A stretch of 64,000 nucleotides of DNA, from NCBI GenBank assembly GCA_033782935.1, contig JAWQEG010000365.1:62001-126000 (forward strand), read 5' to 3'. How positions within the stretch are numbered: position 1 is the stretch's first letter; every line of letters begins with the position of its first letter. Position numbers and translations under genes: made by a program. This document shows positions 23,340-33,637 of this stretch, piece after piece. The notes beneath the pieces are model-generated. The model saw nothing but the letters and a program-made list of their open reading frames with translations. It was not told the origin of the DNA and did no database searches. Source of the stretch: Petrolisthes cinctipes. Lineage: Eukaryota > Arthropoda > Malacostraca > Decapoda > Porcellanidae.

Positions 23340-23585
23340 CTGGTTATAGTGGTTGCAGACGTCCCCCCAGGGCCCACTCCGTGGATGCTACCAACACCTG
23401 ATGTGAGCTTCACACCTACTTCCAAGTGGGTGCTGCCTTCTCTACAGCGGCAGTTGGCTCTGGAACACATAGAAACAGTGACGTCCTCCATCACAGACCC
23501 ATACTGCCTCTACACTGATGGCTCATTGCAGGTGGATGGTACACCCACCTACAAAAGCGCTGTCGCCTCACCAAACGGTTCTTGA
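23340..23585 (+). pseudogene. LINE-B ORF2 fragment (start of RNase H)
   Basis: The plus strand encodes a piece that on LINE-B copies lies between RT and RNase H (PSLQRQLALEHIETVTSSIT) and ends in YTDGS, the first catalytic Asp box of RNase H. It ends in a stop at 23583-23585. The same peptide is found on the opposite strand at 24461-24261. Confidence 0.75.
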
Positions 23586-23594
23586 AGTTTGGGG

Positions 23595-23869
23595 TTTAAT
23601 GACTCGTGAATCGAAACACCATACACAACAACATTTTCCAACTATGAAGCTTGTGGGGTTCATGACTCTGTGGATGAGGCGACAGTGCTTTTGTTGGTGG
23701 GTGTACACTCTGCAAGATTTCCACCTGGACCACCCCCTCACTACGTGGCTAACAGCGCTTCGCTTGTGTGCATATACAAGACAACATTTCGAATCGGCAA
23801 AGTTTCATCTTCCGTATTCGGGTCGGAGAAAGGGGGAGGGGAGGGGGAGACAGACGGCTTGGTGGGTGT

Positions 23870-23870
<1 letters not shown>
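23595..23870 (+). repeat. Duplicated segment R with a worn MITE end
   Basis: From about 23700 (ACACTCTGCAAGATTTCCAC) to 23865 (AGACGGCTTGGTGGGTG) this matches the reverse complement of 34740-34935. To its left lies a degraded copy of the 163-bp MITE end (GAGGCGACAGTGCTTTTG), in the same relative place as the intact MITE at 34938. So a MITE-plus-flank unit exists twice in the window. Confidence 0.55.
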
Positions 23871-23904
<34 letters not shown>

Positions 23905-24641
23905 TTTTTTTTATTTTATTTTTTTTATTGCGCCGTAGCGTCAGTCAACAGGCAGTCAACAATACACAAGGGTAGGCGGGACTCATGAAAATCCTATGAC
24001 TACACACACACACACACACGCACACACATCACTAAAACATAACAGAATGAAGCACAAGCATACAAACAAATATTTACCTACTTAAATCCAACAAAACGAG
24101 GGTGACGTACCAGAAGTTCCTCCAAAAGCTGGTGGTTCAGCAGGTGTCGACAAACCACATCAAGTGGCAGGCCCCGGGGCAGGAAATGTTGGACAGGCAA
24201 TAGTGCTCTATAGTGTTAGCACGAGGCGCTCGACACAAGCGACACTCAGTGAAGGGAGGCTCACCCTGCATCCCAGCAGTATGGATCTGTGATGGAGGAC
24301 GTCACTGTTTCTATGTGTTTCAGAGCCAACTGCCGCTGTAGAGAAGGCAGTTCTGACTTGGAAGTAAGTGTGAAGCTCACATCAGGTGTTGGTAGCATCC
24401 ACGGAGGGGGCCCTGAGGGGACGTCTGCAACCATTATATCTATATTAAGACTACAGAGCATAGAGGAAACAGACTTTATAAGAGTACGTCCAGCAGGCAG
24501 TATGGGAGGGACAGGGGAGTTTGGTCTAAGAAAAGTCCTGACTATCTGAGAGTAATGGGGTGAAAGATGTGGGAAATGGAGGCACTTGACAGTGAAGCAA
24601 GAAACATTACAATAAATTCTCTCGATTAATGGGGGAAGACG

Positions 24642-24832
24642 TGTAACGTGTTGTTACGATGTAGTGAAGATGTTACCTTCACTTGGGGTTAATAAATGAC
24701 AAATAAGTTTGTATTGGTCTAGTCTAGTCTATTTATTTCTTCAGGAAGCTAACATGGAATATGATCATGTGACAATATATTATAGTCAACCTGGAATATG
24801 TTCAATCATATACATAAGAGTTGCCTGCTACA
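24642..24832 (-). repeat. 3' LTR
   Basis: TG...CA ends; aligns along its length with 25890-26112, apart from a 30-base difference near the middle (the other LTR has an extra TTTTACATTGCATATAAAG stretch). Confidence 0.92.
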
Positions 24833-24839
24833 ATACTCC

Positions 24840-25510
24840 CCTCCTTAGTGACGAGGAAGGAGGAATTATACAGTCTTCTTACGGCGTCCGCTTGCGTTAC
24901 GGAGAAGTTATAGAACATATCAGTAGTGTGGAGTTGTAGGCGTAGTTGTAGTGGTCGAGGTCGTAGAGTGGAGTGTAGCAGGAAAGCTGGTGCATGTGCG
25001 CGTGCGTGTGTGAGCGTGTTGCTGCAGTGCCAATGGAACTCCATGAGTCCCTGAGCTTACGATGTTTAATGTTGACAGCAAGGTCGAAGTTTGTCAAAAA
25101 TCGGTGCTCAAAAATGGCTTGTATGTACGCGTCGTATGTGCGAGTGCGTGCGCGTGTGTGAGCGTGTACTTGCGTGCGCGTGTGGCTGCTGTGCCAATGG
25201 AAGTCAATGACCCCTGGGCTTACGATTTTTAATGTCGACAACAGGGTCGAAGTTTGTCGAAAAATAGGTGCCCAAATTGGCTTGCGTGTGCTTGCGCGCG
25301 TGCGCGTGTGTTTGTGAAGCCTGGCACTTGACACAGGTGCGAGTCCAACTCCAGACGTCTTTGTTGATGTCTGACCAAATGAATCTTGAACGTATTATTT
25401 CTGGTGAAGCTTGTATTCCAGGGTGAGAGAAGTTATTCAAGCTATGGAAAAGAGGGTACCGATGATTCTTTGGCAAGGAAGGTCTGTTAGTGCCAGTAGA
25501 TGTGTCCACA
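24840..25510 (-). pseudogene. Integrase zinc-binding fragment with 165-bp internal duplication
   Basis: Minus-strand frame 25509-25330 shows the HHCC zinc finger of a Gypsy integrase: HSLNNFSHPG, RSRFIWSDINKDVW, then CVKCQ. Past it the catalytic core is missing and replaced by GT/CA-rich sequence holding two copies of a unit (GTGCCAATGGAA... near 25028 and 25192, about 165 bases apart) that still encode pieces like FSTNFDPVVDI. So the core was lost and the remnant partly amplified. Confidence 0.7.
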
Positions 25511-25529
25511 TAGCTCTGCGAGTCAAAGA

Positions 25530-25660
25530 GACTGCTGTGATATTGCGGGATAGCGCATCTGCAGGTGCATTCTCAATTCCTTTGACATTACGAATGCCAG
25601 TTGTGAACTATGAAATGAAGTCCATTTGGCGGAGTGTAGAGGTGAGTGATCGGTAGCAAT
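25530..25660 (-). pseudogene. RNase H fragment of the LTR element
   Basis: Reverse-complement translation gives TDHSPLHSAKWTSFHSSQLA, a typical Gypsy RNase H/RT-connection motif (TDHSPL followed by a Trp-rich stretch). It joins directly to gag on one side and to the integrase finger on the other, so RT was deleted. Confidence 0.55.
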
Positions 25661-25691
25661 GACTTGTGGCATGCCTGCGTTGGTAGCACGC

Positions 25692-25880
25692 TTAATTCAG
25701 CTCCGGTGGCTGGAGGGCAGTTGCGTGGCTAGATTTTGTGAGACTAGGTTTGATGCTACTTGCTTTGAAGTTGTACTCTGGTATTGAGAACCACATAGCA
25801 GGGTCGTGAGTGCAGAATGTAGGGGCTTTGAAGGCCACTGAAGCTACATTCTTGTCGTTATTTGTCATGGTCACCCCGAG
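25692..25880 (-). pseudogene. gag N-terminal fragment of the LTR element
   Basis: Frame from 25874 reads VASVAFKAPTFCTHDPAMWF followed by SIPEYNF. The pattern (hydrophobic, P-F, DP-WF, E..F) is the start of Gypsy-type capsid proteins. It begins 16 bases past the LTR, after the primer-binding site. Confidence 0.65.
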
Positions 25881-25889
25881 GTCACCAAT

Positions 25890-26112
25890 TGTAACGCATA
25901 GTTACGATGTAGTGAAGATGTAATCTTCACTTGGTGTTAATGGTAAATAAGTTTATGTTGGTCTAGTCTTGTCTATTTATTTCTTCAGGTTTTACATTGC
26001 ATATAAAGTTTTATAGCTAACCTGGAAGCTAACCTGGAATATGATCATGTGACAATATTTTATAGTCAACCTGGAATATGTTCAATCATATACATAAGGG
26101 TTGCCTGCTACA
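25890..26112 (-). repeat. 5' LTR
   Basis: Right-hand LTR, ending CCTGCTACA next to the TSD GACG. Confidence 0.92.
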
Positions 26113-26420
26113 GACGCAACTCACGCTGCATGTTCACTATCCTGGTCGACATTGGACAGCCGAGAATTATTCTCATTGCTCTATTCTTAATTTTTTGCTA
26201 AAGTTTGCAGAGTAGCCCTAGGAAGTTGAATCAAAGCAGGGGAGAGGTAATCAACAATTGAACGGATAAAAGCAATATAGATGGTCCTGGCTACTGGGAT
26301 GGAGATGCCTGAGGAGTTGTTAGTGAGCCATTGAAGTGGTGTAAGTCGGCGCTGGAGACGACCCAATAAGTCCTGGACAATGGGATGGTCTTGAGGTCTG
26401 GCAGGGACAATCGGCCAATT

Positions 26421-26642
26421 ATTGGTATAGTGAAACCAGCACAGCTGGATTGCTATAGAATACGCCCCTTCTCAAGCCCAGGCCCCGTATAGGCATAATC
26501 TGGGTTGGAAGGGTCAATTCCGTGACGTTCATCAGAAGTAAATAAAATTCAAATCTGGCGCTGTACTGATAGTGGAGCCACCTGGTGGTGGCGTGGTGAG
26601 GTATTAAGCCCCTCCTCCGCTGAATACCGCTCGATCACTCTG
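26421..26642 (+). repeat. DIRS left inverted terminal repeat
   Basis: From GAAACCAGCACAGCTGG to CCGCTCGATCACTC it is the inverted copy of 33378-33588. Confidence 0.92.
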
Positions 26643-26699
26643 TCGCGGAACACGTCTCAGTCAACATCTACGCTCCTCGCTGCTACGCTATGGTATTGT

Positions 26700-28660
26700 G
26701 TCACGTGTTCCTGCTAATATTTTCTTTTGTGTTCTAGTGGCTAGCCTGCTTTGCAGATGTATCGTGTGTGTATTCTAGGAGGGTTTTAGGTGTTTATGGG
26801 GTTTTTTTCTTCGTTAGGACTGAGTTCTTTTTTCCTTAGCGAAGGGGGGGCTTTTCAGCCCCTTTGTTCGGAGTTTTTCTCCGTTTTTCCCCCCTTTCAC
26901 CTTTCCTCCTGCCACTAGTACATTCTTCGTGTGTATTTTATCGGGGTTTCTGGGGTTTTTAGCAAGGTTAGTGGGCGCCACGTGGGACTTCACCTCCCCA
27001 CGTGGTAAGCACATGGGGTCTTTGCAGCCCTTCCTCTTGCCTTCCCCGATTATTATGTGTCCCCTCTCGGTAAAGGGGAGTGAGAATTGTGCCCTGGTTC
27101 TCTCTTCCTCTCCCAGGTGGGGGTTTTTTATTTGATTTTTGGTGTTTTTCCAATATTTGTAGCCTGGAGTGTTTCTTCTCAGGCTAGCTTGTTGGGGGCT
27201 ACTTTTCGGGTTTTTTTCCCCTTCCCTGTCCTGCCTCCCTTCCTCCTGCCACTAGTACACGTCATTTAGTGTATTTTTCCTCGGGGTTTTTTGGTGTTAG
27301 CGAGGTTTTTTCCTCCCCACGTGGGGCTCTTTCCTCCCCACGTGGGGCTCTTTCCTCCCCACGTGGTGCGGGGGTAGGACTACTTAGCCCCTTATCGTTG
27401 TTTCCCCCGAGTGTGGTTTAGTGTTACGTGGGGTGCGGGGAGCGAGGATTGTGCCAGGTTCTCGTTTCTCCTTCCCAGCGTATTTTTGGGGGTTTTTCTG
27501 GTGTCTTCCCAGTTTGTCTGTTACCCTGGGAATTGCCCATCAGGCTGTCTGTGCCTCTCCTTTGGGGCCTGCAGACCGGAGGTTCTTTCCCAGCCCCCGC
27601 GGGGGGGGGGGGGGGGGGGGGGGGGTTTCCCGGGTTGGTGCGTGTGGGGGTTTTTTGTTTGGGGTTCGTTCCCGGGTCCGAGGGGGCTTGCTATCCCCCT
27701 CTGCCCGTGTCCTATCATTTTTGTTTGTGTTTTTGTACGCATGGCTTCACGTGTTAACCCCTTTTTTGTGAGTTTTTCTCCCGCAGTCTGGCCACCAGCA
27801 TCGTTCGCCCCACGCACCCTGCTTCACCCCCTAGGCTTGCGACCCTTTGGTGTGTAGTGTGGAAGGCCGTATGTTGTGTTTTTCTCTGCACATGGCGCGA
27901 ACACGTGTGCGTGTTTGCCCCTTGTGTGGGGATTTTCCCCGTGTGTGTGTTGATTGGTGTGTGCGCTCACGCTGTGACTGTCTTCCTCCGTGTGCGGTGA
28001 GTACTTGTTTGGGTTTTTTCTCCTGGGGTTTTTTAGCCCTGTGGAGAGTTAGGTTTTTTATTTGCACGTGTCCCTTCTACTCTGTGTCTTGGGGCCTCTG
28101 CACCTTTTTGGTGTTTTTCCTTGTCAGCTCTTTTAGTGTCTTAGGATATTATTCTGATAATGTTGCCTGCACTTCTGTAGCTGCCTTACCAAGCAACGTT
28201 TTACTCACTACACCTGCTTGACTTCTTGCTACTACTGTACTGTTCTTGTCTGCGTTGTAGCATTCTTCTTCGTGCAGTACTGTTTTTTCAACATTCAGTA
28301 CCTTCTCTTTTCTCACAATTCAGTACAGTTTTTATAGTTTTTAACATTATGCGGTAGGGTAGTAAGACTTTCTATCTTTCTTCTTACATAACTCTTACTT
28401 TGTGCTTGCCCTTATTGGGGGTAAGAGAAGCTTATTACTTTCTGGTAGAGTAACAAGTTCCTCCTTTTAAACCCTCTCCCTCCTTGGGTTTCCTAGGGTC
28501 TACTCTCGGCTTTTGGGGACCGTGTTTGCGGGGTTTTTCCCCAGCAGTGTGGGGGTGAGTATGTGTGGGTTAGTGTTTTGCCTTGGGAGTTAGTGTTTTC
28601 CTCCCTCGGGGTGTTTTGTGTTTTTCCATGTGTGTACACGTGGGTTCACGTGTTAACCCC
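26700..28660 (+). promoter_or_regulatory. DIRS leader rich in CACGTG palindromes
   Basis: CACGTG occurs at least eleven times: 26702, 26979, 26999, 27318, 27339, 27360, 27748, 27902, 28065, 28637 and 28647. Three are in tandem 21-bp units whose core is CCCCACGTGGGG. One would expect about one by chance in 4 kb. E-box-binding bHLH factors recognise this site. Whether it acts as a promoter or another structure is inference. Confidence 0.4.
27601..27626. repeat. Poly(G) tract
   Basis: A run of about 26 G inside the DIRS leader. Its length in the assembly may be unreliable. The three long open frames across it (27411-27857) are all low-complexity and do not resemble a protein. Confidence 0.9.
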
Positions 28661-28719
28661 CTTTTTTCTCCCGCAGTCCACTCGTGCCTTGTGTGCTTCT
28701 TCTGGCTGCACCGTGAGGT

Positions 28720-31300
28720 TGTTCCTCGATGTGCATCACCACTGTTCACCCCGCACATGCTTCTGCACTCCCAGGAGTACGTTCCTGCTACGTGCCTCTC
28801 GAGGTCACAGAGGATCTAACTCCTAGCACTCCGCCGAGTCCCCATCGCCTTCCCTGGATGGTTCTGTGCCTCCCTTCCATGGTTTCCCACCATTCCCGGA
28901 AGCGAGCCAGACCACCACGCTGGCCCCCCTGGCTACCTGACCGGTACCAGGACCCAGCAGAGAAGCTGCTTCGTCTCCCCCATGGGCGAGCTCCTCGAGC
29001 CGCTCTCGGGGGTGCAAGCACGAGTCCAGGAGGAGGTCTCGCCCTCAGGTCCACAGGGTTTCGGGTCCCTAGCACCCCGAGAGGCCTCCTCTCCTTCCTT
29101 TAGTCGGCTCTGATAACCCCCCCGAGGTTTCCACCTCAGCAGGAGGGGGTCAGACCGTCGGGCTGCACCCCTGGTCACCTCCCAGGTACCAGGGCCCAGC
29201 AAGGAAAGGCTCCTTCTCCCACGCGGACGCGCTCAAAGAGCCGCTCCCGAGGGAGCAAGCGTAGCACCAAATGCAGGTCCTCCTCAGCTAAGGACCCGGT
29301 GGGGTACCGACTGATGAACCTGCAGGTCCCTGCCAACTAGGCTCCGACCACAGCCTAGGGACCTACCCATGCACAACCTAGTACCAAAGAGCAGGTCCCT
29401 CTCAGCCAAGGACCCGGTAGGGTACTAACTGACAAACCTGCTAGGACCTGGCCAGCTAGGGGGCTACCCAGGCACAACCTAATGCCAAGAACAGGACCTT
29501 TTCAGCCCAGGACCCGGTGGGGGTACTAACGGGCAAGCCTGCTAGGACCTAACCAGCTAGGCTCCTACTACAGCCTAGGGTGCTACCCATGCACGACCTA
29601 GTGCCAACAGCAGGACCCACTCAGCCAAGGACCCGGTAGGGTCCCGACTGATAAACCTGTTAAGACCTGGCCAGCTAGGGTTCTACCCATGCACATCCTA
29701 GGGCCAAGAGCAGGACCCGCTCAGCCAAGGACCCGGTAGGGTACTGACTGACAAGCCTGCGAGGACCTGGCCAGCCAGTCTCCTCCACTATCTAGGTGCT
29801 GCCTATGCACAACCTAGCACCAATAGCAGGACCCGCTCAACCAACAACCCGGGAGGGTACTGACTGAGAGGCCTGCTGGGACCTAGCCAGCTAGGCTTCG
29901 ACCACAGCCAAGGTTCTACCGGTGCACAACCTAGGGGCTACCTCGGGCTCAGCCAAGGCGCTACCTATGCACAACCTAGGGCGCTACCCGGGGCTCAACC
30001 TAGTGCGACATGGTCCTCAGCCTAGGGGCTACCTGGACCTGAACCTAGTGGCTACCTGGACCTGAACCTAGTGGCTAGCTGGACCTGAACCTGGGGTCCC
30101 AGCCTAGGGGGTACCTGGGACTCAGCCTACGGCAGCTAGTTCATGAGAGTTTATAACACACGGCCTCTTTGCCGCGTGAGGGAAATAGGAGAGCGAATGC
30201 GATAACGTTTCAAAACGTTCTCAGAACTGTTACAACACTCAAACTCGGAGGTTTTTCCAGTCACTGGCCTCCCTGACAGTGACGTTTTTACGTCCCTCTT
30301 TTCCCGTAATGATTCGCAGGTGGTCACCAGGGTTCTCCGAAACGTGAATAATTCTTTACCAAGAACGAGACACCCTACCCTGTGCTGACGTAGGTTTTCA
30401 ATGGAGGTATGTCTTCCAGCGGTGGGGCAACTGTTGGTCCCCCATAATTTCCCACAGGTAACTGCTTGACCCACCAGTCTTCTGTTCTGCTTGGCTGGAA
30501 GGTTTTCAAAGTAGTTCCCTCACCTCACGGTGGTCCTTACCAAATTCAAACAAACCATTGATAAACTATACGGCTCCGGTTGTTGCCTACCGTCCTACCA
30601 AGCTGCACATGTCACTCTTGGTGTCATGTCCAAGCTCTCAAGGATGATATTACAGCTACCCTAGTCCTCGCCTCGGATCACCTGTTTTGTATCCCCATAA
30701 CAGGGAGACATGGAGCAGCAAGATTTGTGTCTTGTACACCATACTCACTCAATGGGAGCTTCTTAACTACGTCCTTAACCTTTCATCGCACGCATTCCAC
30801 TTAGGGGATGGGGGCGAGGGGATATTGGGGCTTCGGCTTTCCCTGGTCGATGCCTTGTATTAGTGCTCAGAACGGTCCTGGCGTTACACTCTCGACACTG
30901 TCCCAGACAGCCTCGTGAGATTTAAGGTTCGCCTCATTCCCTAGTGGGGGAGCCGGCCAATTATGTGCCACCCCACAGCCCCACTATTGCAACGGTACCC
31001 GTTCCTGAACCCGCCCTTCTCACCTTCCCTGCCGCGTCGCCGGTAGGGGACTCGAGTCCACCTGGGGATTTTGGAGCCGTTCCCGTTCCCCCAATCTCTC
31101 TGGGTCTCGAGTCCCCGGGGGGCACCCTGGCGGAGGAGCTGGCTGCCTCTCCTCCCCCTTTCCCGTCGCCTCATCCTGTGGACGACGGGTACCTTCCCTA
31201 CTCTTGGGCCTTTCTTCCTTCGTCCTGGACTCACTCTTCAGAGGAGGTCAGACGGGTGCGTAGTCTCCCGATCCTTCTCAACCAGAGGTTTGGGTGAGGA
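28720..31300 (+). pseudogene. DIRS gag-like region, broken
   Basis: The plus strand carries pieces of a Pro/Ser/Arg-rich protein: near 28970 a frame reads SSPPWASSSSRSRG then SRRRSRP, an SR-rich stretch; 30137-30470 reads DSDVFTSLFSRNDSQVVTRV in a frame with several stops; 30944-31297 reads GDSSPPGDFGAVPVPP and DDGYLPYSWAFLPSSW. Gag proteins of decapod DIRS elements are poorly conserved, so the assignment rests on position before the recombinase and on composition. Many stops and at least two frame changes: inactive. Confidence 0.45.
29100..30125. repeat. Tandem repeat inside the DIRS gag region (about 100/118 bp)
   Basis: AGGACCCGG recurs at 29291, 29409, 29509, 29628, 29728 and about 29845; the steps alternate between roughly 118 and 100 bases. 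Each unit also carries TGCACAACCTAG and GACCTGGCCAGCTAGG. From 29930 the units shorten to about 25 bases (CTGGACCTGAACCTAGTGG). Confidence 0.8.
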
Positions 31301-31399
31301 GGCACGACGGGCTAGTGAAGCGGGAAGCGGACGAACTTTTTGGTTTGTCCGTAGGCCACGCGCCCTTCCCCACCTACCATGGTGGAGGCGGCGGGACCC

Positions 31400-31890
31400 G
31401 TTCCTGGACCTGCTCTATCCGAGTCCCCGCGGGGGAGCGGGTACGGGATCTGGGGGGGGGGCGGGACATCCACCACATCCTTCAAGACGAGGTATCTGTT
31501 CCACTCGCTCTCCCTCACCCCCTGTGTTGCAATGGGGACTCCGCCCACCTTACCACAGGGTCCCCGTGGGAGACAGAAAAGGGGGAGGGTACGCCCGAAT
31601 GGAAAAGGTCGGACAACTTACCTTCTGTCACCAGACATCCCTTACGTCATCTCCATTCTGTACAGTCTCATGTTTAGAACATCTTGGTGTTTCTTTTCTC
31701 CTCTCGGGATATTTTACCCGAACCTAGGCCATAGCCTAGGTTCGGAGGACCCTAACAACAAAAATGGGGGGGGGGTCCTCGACCCCCTGGCCCATCCCCT
31801 CGAGGGTGTCTTTAAAGACTTACGACTTGTAACACTTTCTGGTTTTAACCGAAAGTTGTCCGTATATAATGATAATAAATTATATGCGTA
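31400..31890 (+). pseudogene. DIRS tyrosine recombinase, C-terminal fragment and 3' UTR
   Basis: The frame near 31425-31680 reads GERVRDLGG then, after a poly(G) frame slip, RTRYLFHSLS-like sequence (ACGAGGTATCTGTTCCACTC at 31488) and GRQKRGRVRP, matching the end of the recombinase of copy 2 (63240-63080). This includes the region of the catalytic Tyr. It precedes, instead of follows, the N-terminal recombinase fragment at 32100, so the copy is rearranged. Confidence 0.65.
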
Positions 31891-32099
31891 ACAACCCTTC
31901 CACAGCAGCTACCACCGTAGCTTTGGGAAATCGTTTTACGATGGTCGGCCACCTCCACTGTTCGCCTCACGCACCCTGCTTCACGCCCAAGGGTTACGAC
32001 CCTTTGGCGCGCGGTGTGTGCCGCCCCGGGGCTGAGCTGTGTCGGGAGACACCCGCCTCTGCCCGCACCCAAAACTCCCCCGCCCTTGCCTCCCTTCGT

Positions 32100-32550
32100 A
32101 ACACGGGGACTAGGGCCTGGAGAATGGCGGGCCCAGACTCCCTCCTGGCCCTTCACCGCGTCCTTTTCCTACCTGACCTTCGAGGGGGTTCCTCTGGAGG
32201 TTTGTCACCTCCTCCAGAAAGCTCTCTTCCTGCTCGCCTTAGCTACAGGGTACAGGGCCTCTCAGTTGGCAGCCCTTACCCGTCACACAGCCTTTTCATC
32301 TGTAAGCCCTAACCTTACTTCTTTAACTATCCCCCCCTCTCCCGCTTTCCCGGCTAAGAACGAGCAGGCTGACGACAGGATTGGCCCTCTCGCAGTACCC
32401 TCGTTCCTGAGGGCTGGAAGTTTCCACCCCCTCTGGCCAGTCCACGCGTTTCTACATACGTGGAGGCGACGAGAGGGGCTTCTCCGGACCACCTCTTCTA
32501 CAACTCTAGGTCCGGTAACCCTCTTTTCCCTAGGTCAATCGGATGGGTGA
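32100..32550 (+). pseudogene. DIRS tyrosine recombinase, middle fragment
   Basis: Frame 32014-32550 reads TFEGVPLEVCHLLQKALFLL and ATGYRASQLAALTRH, then NEQADDRIGPLAVPSFLR. ATGYRASQLAAL carries the first catalytic Arg of tyrosine recombinases. It matches copy 2 (63760-63400) closely, then shifts frame at about 32450 and stops before the HxxR and Tyr boxes. Confidence 0.8.
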
Positions 32551-32559
32551 CTGGATATA

Positions 32560-33160
32560 TATATTAAACACAGGATTACTGCATCCTTGTGTCCTCCTTC
32601 ATCCTCTCGGGATCGCATGACCTGAGCCGGGGCCATAGCCCTAGCTCAGAGGACTTGAATAACAAAGGGGGGGGGGGGTTGGGGGGGGGCACCCCCTCTC
32701 CTGTACCTGACCCCTCGAGTCTGCCTATATAGACTTTAGTTGGTTAACAATTCTGGTCTATAACAGAATAGTCTACGGTATATATATTTTATTATAAGCT
32801 ATTACAACACTTCCACCACAGCTAGCCCCCTAGCCATTGTTGGAAGTTGCTTTAGCTTCAGCCTCACCTTAGCTCGGTTACCTGTTATGATGGGGGGGGG
32901 GCAGGGTCACGGCTAGGGTCACCCCTCCCCCTCCTCTCCTAGACCCGACCCCTCGAGTCTGCCTTTAAAGAAGACCCGAACCCTCGAGTCTGCCTATAAA
33001 GACTTTATGTGTAACAATTCTGGTCTATAACAGAATGGTCTACGGGTATATGGGATAAGCTACTACACCCCCACCACGGCTACTCACCTAGCCAGTGTTG
33101 GGAGGTGCGTTAGCTTCTGCCTCACCGGGCTCGGTTACCTTTCCTGCCCTCCGCTCTCAA
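32560..33160 (+). repeat. DIRS 3' region with a duplicated 230-bp unit
   Basis: CCCCTCGAGTCTGCCT and TGGTCTATAACAGAAT occur twice (around 32705-32780 and 32949-33040), each followed by CACCACGGCT- or CACCACAGCT-type sequence and TTAGCTTC. Copy 2 has the unit once (62590-62760, reversed). Confidence 0.7.
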
Positions 33161-33230
33161 CCACTCTTAACTAGCACGTGATTGCCTCCACCTCACCTCC
33201 CACCTACCGCATCGCATGCATAGCAATCCA

Positions 33231-33321
33231 GCTGTGCTGGTTTCACTATACCAATAATAGTGCATTTGTCGCGGCCTCTGGCCGCTTAAATTGTATTTAT
33301 TGGTTGTGAAACCAGCACAGC
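33231..33321 (+). repeat. DIRS internal complementary region
   Basis: Reverse complement of the element's right end fused to its left end, flanked on both sides by GCTGTGCTGGTTTC / GAAACCAGCACAGC. In DIRS elements this region templates circle closure during replication. Confidence 0.85.
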
Positions 33322-33377
33322 TTTGACTGTCCCACCCACCTCCCGATGCGGCAGGCATTCACTTCTTTCTCGTTGGA

Positions 33378-33637
33378 GTGATCGAGCGGTATTCAGCGGA
33401 GGAGGGGCTTAATACCTCACCACGCCACCACCAGGTGGCTCCACTATCAGTACAGCGCCAGATTTGAATTTTATTTACTTCTGATGAACGTCACGGAATT
33501 GACCCTTCCAACCCAGATTATGCCTATACGGGGCCTGGGCTTGAGAAGGGGCGTATTCTATAGCAATCCAGCTGTGCTGGTTTCACAACCAATAAATACA
33601 ATTTAAGCGGCCAGAGGCCGCGACAAATGCACTAATA
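33378..33637 (+). repeat. DIRS right inverted terminal repeat
   Basis: Inverted copy of the left repeat, then ACAATTTAAGCGGCCAGAGG and the unique end ACAAATGCACTAAT. Confidence 0.92.

Larger units (their letters stand above)
24642..26112 (-). mobile_element. Internally deleted Gypsy-type LTR retrotransposon
   Basis: Two direct LTRs (24642-24832, 191 bases; 25890-26112, 223 bases) start TGTAACG and end CCTGCTACA. GACG flanks both ends (24638-24641, 26113-26116), a 4-bp TSD. On the minus strand a primer-binding-like TTGGTGACCTCGGGGTG lies next to the right LTR (25888-25872) and a polypurine tract AAGGAGGGGAGTA abuts the left LTR (24846-24834), so transcription runs leftwards. The internal part is only about 1.06 kb and keeps fragments of gag, RNase H and integrase. 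RT, protease and most of the integrase are missing. Confidence 0.93.
26421..33637 (+). mobile_element. DIRS-like retrotransposon, copy 1, internally rearranged
   Basis: The boundaries are set by the unoccupied LINE-B copy at 47-49 kb. The ends are inverted repeats (26430-26642 against 33378-33588), each extended by unique end bases (ATTGGTATAGT left; GCGACAAATGCACTAAT right). At 33231-33321 an internal complementary region contains, reverse-complemented, the right end joined to the left end (GTGCATTTGTC beside CTATACCAATA). That layout is the hallmark of DIRS elements. Inside are gag-like proline/serine-rich sequence and two tyrosine-recombinase fragments; I see no RT, RNase H or methyltransferase. 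No TSD longer than ATT, as expected for recombinase-mediated insertion. Confidence 0.88.

Noticed and set aside
27411..27857. Three overlapping plus-strand frames of 109-148 codons
   Set aside because: Low-complexity DIRS leader with a poly(G) run; no frame has a recognisable domain and all three are open together.
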